Positions 60,701 through 64,000 of a stretch of DNA of 64,000 nucleotides are shown piece after piece. The notes below the pieces were generated by a model. That model did not search any database. It was not told where the DNA came from and saw only the letters and a program-made list of their open reading frames with translations. The position numbers and the translations under genes are program-made. Every line of letters begins with the position of its first letter. The stretch's first letter is position 1. Source of the DNA: a virus; the IMG/VR virus record IMGVR_UViG_3300024344_000002, positions 1-64,000 of that record, one strand, 5' to 3'.

Positions 60701-63700
60701 GCGCTCAAGGAGAATGGACAGAAAGAAGAAGTTTTTCTCAAGCAGTTTTGACGGTTGACGCTCATTGCGAACCAGTATTTCCTGTTCCTTCAAATATTGT
60801 GGCCGCAGCAACAGATTCAAGGATTGTTGGAGAAAGAGGTATAACAATAAGTGGTCATACAGCTGATCAAGTAGGCCAAAATGATGGAGATAGAGTACAC
60901 GCAATTCATAATGATTCTTTAGACTATTGGGGAAAAACAGGTTTATTCCCAAAAGGTGAAGGTTTAATCAGCTTTGTTAATAATCATTGTATTGGAACTG
61001 GAAGAGAAGTATCAGTCCAAGATGCTAGTAACACATCTCCTATAACCGTAACCTCAAGAAATCACAGGCTGGTCGAAGGTACAAAGGTTATGACCTATGG
61101 CATCATAGGTAACTTTGCAGCTAACGTGCTGTCAAACAGAGACTGGCAAGAGATGCAGTACCAAGACAAAATTTACACTCCTTGTACTGGAGACTCATGC
61201 GACGACATAATGTTTCCGGGGGCAAAATGTCCGGGTGTCTACAAAGAAGATGGAACGTATGAGTGTCCCGATGAATTTTTGGCTTGTTATGGTTCTGTAA
61301 TAATGGGTAGAGACCCAGATCCAGCACCTTGGTTCGTGGCTAAAAATATTACGAGAGATACGTTTGACTTGTTTGCCTGCGACGGAAAGCCTATTGACGG
61401 AACAATAAACGCTTTTGCTAATTTACCAGAACTAGAACGTCTTGGTTGCGATGACGGCGTTTGCATAATGGGTGATATTGAGCAAACGATACTACAAGAA
61501 CAAAAGACTGAACTCACACTCAAATATACAGATGGTACTATAGTTCCATTTGCCGAAGCAGATGAAGAAAAATTAAATGGGGAACTTCCAAAAATAACAA
61601 GCTTCCCAGATATTTGTGTATCGAAGAGAAACTTCTTAGAGAAGAAAGTTCGTGACAAAAAATTAGGCGAAGTTCGTTTAACTCCTGAGCAATTAAAAGA
61701 ACAAGAATTTTGCAAAACAAAAAGAAATGAGGAAGATGAAGATCTTGAAGGACCTTTCAAGATAACAAATGTCATAGGTATTTATGACGATCCTGAAACA
61801 CCCGAAAAAGAAGGCGGTGGAAGACAGTCTTGTGAGCGTTATGGCTTTTGCAAAGTCATGAAAAAAACTGGTGAAAAAACCACTCATGAAATGTCTATGA
61901 CTAAAGAAGAATGTTTTGAACTAGCTAAGCATTATAGGTTGTATCCTAATGAAGGTACTGCTTCTTGTGAACGAGATGATACTAGATGCGTACATCCAAC
62001 GAAAAAATCTTGCATAATTGATAATACAATTCAGGTTGAACCTTATGGGGATTGTGGGACATGTAGTGAAGGAGATCACAAACATAAAGCAGACTGTTTA
62101 GAGGAAAGTGGAGATCCAGTATGGACTCCCGGAAAGCTAGTTGACTTTGAAATACAGCAAGAATTTAAAACCCAGTCAAATTGCCAAGTCGAAAAAGAAG
62201 GAACTTGGATTGAAGAAAAAACTTTATTACCACAAATAGATAAAGATAGCTGTACTGGAACTCAAAGGCATAACGGAAAAGATAGAATTCTTGCATGGTC
62301 TGAAGGCAACTATCATACCTGCGTTCAAAATAACGGCGAGGGAGATGGCGCATTTTCAGGATGTTGGGCGCAGCATAGATTTGGTCCTGCTCCTCCTGAG
62401 TCAAATATGGAAATTGACACTGATGTAGATGCGCACAGCTTTATTTCTTACAAAACCTGTCCATACACTGGTGCTTTTGCAGTGATGTTAGACGATGAAG
62501 GAGTAAATGCTGGATATGTTTCTCATTACACAAAAGAAGAGATAGATGAATTGTATCATCCGGGATGGGATGGCATTGGCTACAAGTATGAACATAGAGC
62601 GCAAGATTGGTATATGCAGGTTGAACAAAAAGGAACATGTCCTGTTTGTTGTGACCATTTCTTGCCCCACACTTTAAATGCTACTTTAACTGCACAAGAT
62701 AGTAGTTGGAATCGTGTTGGGTGTGGACGAGATATATGCAGACCAGAATTTGTAGGACATCAAGGTTATTGTTGTTCAGATACCTTTCATGGTTGTAATA
62801 TTAGTGACATTCCACATTGTGAAACTGGATTCTGTGATAAACCAGATAACCATAGTAAGGTTGAATGTGAAGCTGCCGAGGGAACATGGAAAGGAAACTG
62901 GGAAACTTATGGAAAATGTATACATGGGGAAACCGGAGAAAGGTTAATCAGATATAGAAAAGATGACTGTGATAAAGTTGTTGACAGTGATGGCGAAATA
63001 ATAGGTGAGTTTGAACCTCTTAAACGTCCAGAAGACTGTGACATGTTTATTAGAAAACGCCCTAATGTAATGGGGACTACAAACTGTAGGGATTGTGGAT
63101 GCATTTATAGAGATAGCCAGAATGCACCAATCAAAAATGATCCATGTTGTCCTAATTGTGAATGCATGACAAATGATCAAGATGTGCGACTGTTCGCAAT
63201 GGACTATCCTTATTGGACATGTCGTGAAATAGAAGACTACATGATTAATGAGGGTATTGAATGTGGTTTAGATGAAGTAGGTGTAGAGCATAATTTTGGG
63301 CTAACAACAGCAACTTGCAAATTTTATTCTGGTAGTGATGATAACTGTGCGGGTGTTAGTTGTGGTAACTTTTTTGATGAAGCAAATTGTGTAGACGATG
63401 ATGTGAATAACTGTTGTCAATGGCACGGTTTTGACGCGCCAGAAGACGACGGGAAATGTTGTGTAACACATGATGGAGTGCCTGACTGTGCAGAAATATG
63501 TAGAAATGAAGATACACAAGCTAGAATAGGTAATTTTGTTACTGATGAAGCTACATGTTCTGCAAGCGGAGGTGTGATAGCATCTGGTGAAACTGGTAGC
63601 GATTATGACACTTGCGAAATTGACGAAGATGGTGATCCTACGGGAAATTCGTGGACGACAGGGGAGTGTAAAAAAGCGCCAGCGGGTGAAGAAGATGGAA

Positions 63701-64000
63701 GATACGATTGGTCTTACGAGCCTTGTATTTGTTATCCCGAGAAAGTATCTCATGATTGTCATCCCGGACAGCTATGTACTGAAGGTTTTGAAGGAAGCTG
63801 TTTAAGAGATGGGATAAGCTCAAGCCCAAAAGATAATTGTTTAGGAGTTGGTGGAAAATGTGATTGTTCAAGTGCTTCTGATCCAACAGCTTGTGGAGAT
63901 GCAGAAACTTCGACAGAAGAAACCTGTAAAGAGGCTGGTGGAAAATTTTATTATCCACAAGGTTGTGGACCAAGACACATATCAACTGATTTTCAACTTG
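57736..64000 (+). CDS. Giant Cys-rich tail protein, 3' end outside the window
   Basis: An uninterrupted plus-strand frame of 2088 codons from ATG 57736 (TAAGGTAGGAAA upstream) to the window end, with the C-terminus missing. It begins MGVGDPWDTSYDPTNPKKRN. By my count it holds about 120 cysteines, close to 6 percent, often as CC, CxC or CxxC (FCKEGCGC, ESCCGG, GTCPVCCDHF, DPCCPNCECM). CxxxGGxW-type units recur (KSCESGGDRW, SNCQVEKEGTW, VECEAAEGTW, ETCKEAGGKF). Between them are beta-rich segments such as VLTPDGISGTDAPIHAEAGC and ITVTSRNHRLVEGTKVMTYG. It is the fourth tail-tip gene after the LamG protein and likely forms a disulphide-stabilised virion structure. Confidence 0.85.
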   Translation, partial: MGVGDPWDTSYDPTNPKKRNRASGKLAWGPDVSDEYSYTEAHEHRGAGRFCKEGCGCVDLSCNSITGATCSLPPEIVITLVKGETGRVEARAGVSGGDVWHLKYTNGLYRGRKCCTSDDTKVTGDVDNFDEFGNQKEFDESTAPFSLRTPRNCDPCKVTTLPNGKESQCWRGQNKYLGEVSASEDGNGTSEWEGEYTGRPDYEKALSGEGTWPRSFEELSLTPDEWGQALNSDSKTDVDHVINEDGTITVTEEEDSLHKNDLYTGSSLIEDAHYVCYNEDGHVITASSGRCGRGTPVFDEPAHKRQITHISKCFHDGQIPAAKKPKCRNIQTGKDIEVSGYNYCTGSMQYTYAFAHCVKKDTQFEPTEAGVGTDKKSCESGGDRWITLNEIINHCQSKFDESGVSSVWLDSEAGCQLRGVCKAKNTGEIIEGIDNEKECREEEPKNHFLAHQWVDWERDPESCCGGMMTSESHPSHTPQVSGGFANTRKNNVCFTPYRELVLTPDGISGTDAPIHAEAGCVAIQNQEERITIHADTESYWTVTLRECGFWADCFNDQGERNTSVYGKNQMGCGEELMLYFPMDQFLNCSDFNLTLSDKNTLNSGWSEVQQRWNSNMSHYFGNPAGFFPGNPEDPEDGKHWCAWPNPQFLESSEDAICERYTYQESGKPIPRNHNPLGHLKLKAFNYRPQPFKATEKTQNYAKGVEQAVNDHRYWQKCAAQKAGGGGKWFINMGLDYWFTHDFLYKNATPAVCESVSQGVRDAIDGLEGSLTSHACGISLGWDAWQKSEANLEACDCGGEAGKSPIPSRCKTENEDSSTFSYKTLSDEFTEDDCKRGGGEVQICCEDERGCSRPITWTLDLVKEGSKCRVPPVFNETVNTGTCRCVVEVEGEGDVPEYRVEESQLPSQPESEDDEAENCKSKGLEEGKTCIWFGDEIIDDEGNALPPTDEDLCREVGESQDTGGEIFTASALTRPANDEGECTCTLSKECAQGEWTERRSFSQAVLTVDAHCEPVFPVPSNIVAAATDSRIVGERGITISGHTADQVGQNDGDRVHAIHNDSLDYWGKTGLFPKGEGLISFVNNHCIGTGREVSVQDASNTSPITVTSRNHRLVEGTKVMTYGIIGNFAANVLSNRDWQEMQYQDKIYTPCTGDSCDDIMFPGAKCPGVYKEDGTYECPDEFLACYGSVIMGRDPDPAPWFVAKNITRDTFDLFACDGKPIDGTINAFANLPELERLGCDDGVCIMGDIEQTILQEQKTELTLKYTDGTIVPFAEADEEKLNGELPKITSFPDICVSKRNFLEKKVRDKKLGEVRLTPEQLKEQEFCKTKRNEEDEDLEGPFKITNVIGIYDDPETPEKEGGGRQSCERYGFCKVMKKTGEKTTHEMSMTKEECFELAKHYRLYPNEGTASCERDDTRCVHPTKKSCIIDNTIQVEPYGDCGTCSEGDHKHKADCLEESGDPVWTPGKLVDFEIQQEFKTQSNCQVEKEGTWIEEKTLLPQIDKDSCTGTQRHNGKDRILAWSEGNYHTCVQNNGEGDGAFSGCWAQHRFGPAPPESNMEIDTDVDAHSFISYKTCPYTGAFAVMLDDEGVNAGYVSHYTKEEIDELYHPGWDGIGYKYEHRAQDWYMQVEQKGTCPVCCDHFLPHTLNATLTAQDSSWNRVGCGRDICRPEFVGHQGYCCSDTFHGCNISDIPHCETGFCDKPDNHSKVECEAAEGTWKGNWETYGKCIHGETGERLIRYRKDDCDKVVDSDGEIIGEFEPLKRPEDCDMFIRKRPNVMGTTNCRDCGCIYRDSQNAPIKNDPCCPNCECMTNDQDVRLFAMDYPYWTCREIEDYMINEGIECGLDEVGVEHNFGLTTATCKFYSGSDDNCAGVSCGNFFDEANCVDDDVNNCCQWHGFDAPEDDGKCCVTHDGVPDCAEICRNEDTQARIGNFVTDEATCSASGGVIASGETGSDYDTCEIDEDGDPTGNSWTTGECKKAPAGEEDGRYDWSYEPCICYPEKVSHDCHPGQLCTEGFEGSCLRDGISSSPKDNCLGVGGKCDCSSASDPTACGDAETSTEETCKEAGGKFYYPQGCGPRHISTDFQL

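Noticed and set aside
62-64000. CRISPR array or integrated mobile element
   Set aside because: No regularly spaced identical repeats, transposase, integrase or terminal inverted repeats were seen. HNH genes are the only selfish-type candidates.

Overview
This window is one contiguous piece of a tailed double-stranded DNA bacteriophage (Caudoviricetes) genome. It is AT-rich and densely packed, with genes that often overlap by 1 to 4 bases. Terminase, portal, protease/scaffold, HK97-type capsid, tail tube, a 2563-residue tape measure and tail-tip genes are all recognisable. No tail sheath is seen, so a long-tailed siphovirus is the best reading. Structural protein styles (fibres with EQVxDxVGGM modules, Ser-rich proteins, CxxxGGxW repeats) are of the kind seen in aquatic phages. 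Two weak hints (an NPYEPP start on a small membrane protein and a Cys/Trp insert in a tail protein) would fit a planctomycete-like host, but the host cannot be settled from this sequence. No tRNA, CRISPR array, integrase or insertion sequence was seen.

Region 1 (1-2963, minus strand) holds small early-type genes. These include four that are short or cut off by the window edge (17, 56, 56 and 27 codons), a pair of related small proteins sharing PIHExFGCTxEEWN, an HNH endonuclease, two near-identical TTGACA-17-TATACT promoters, and strong stem-loops between genes. Region 2 (3052-10340, plus strand) holds a sigma-factor-like protein, a probable small terminase, a sulfotransferase, GDP-mannose 4,6-dehydratase, an HNH protein, a glycosyltransferase, an ERCC4-type nuclease and the large terminase. 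Region 3 (10405-15788) is the head module: portal, a protease whose gene contains an in-frame start for a scaffold protein, a decoration-like protein and the major capsid protein.

Region 4 (15893-30990) is an adsorption and glycan module placed between the capsid and the neck genes. It has a modular fibre, a beta-helix protein, a Ser-rich repeat protein and an S74 self-cleaving fibre, interleaved with a second sulfotransferase, two methyltransferases, a GT34-like glycosyltransferase and a WavE-like protein. Region 5 (28057-36916) holds neck/connector proteins, the tail tube and tail-assembly proteins. Region 6 (36982-64000) holds the tape measure, which carries an embedded staphylococcal-nuclease-like domain, and then five large tail-tip proteins. 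The last is a giant Cys-rich reading frame, open for 2088 codons, that runs off the window.

Regulation appears to use two promoter classes. Host-like sigma70 promoters serve the minus-strand block. A motif without a -35 element (WTGGTGTATAAT) precedes portal, protease, fibre-block and tail-tube genes, and a phage sigma-like protein is encoded upstream. Strong terminators follow the capsid and tail tube genes and precede the tape measure.
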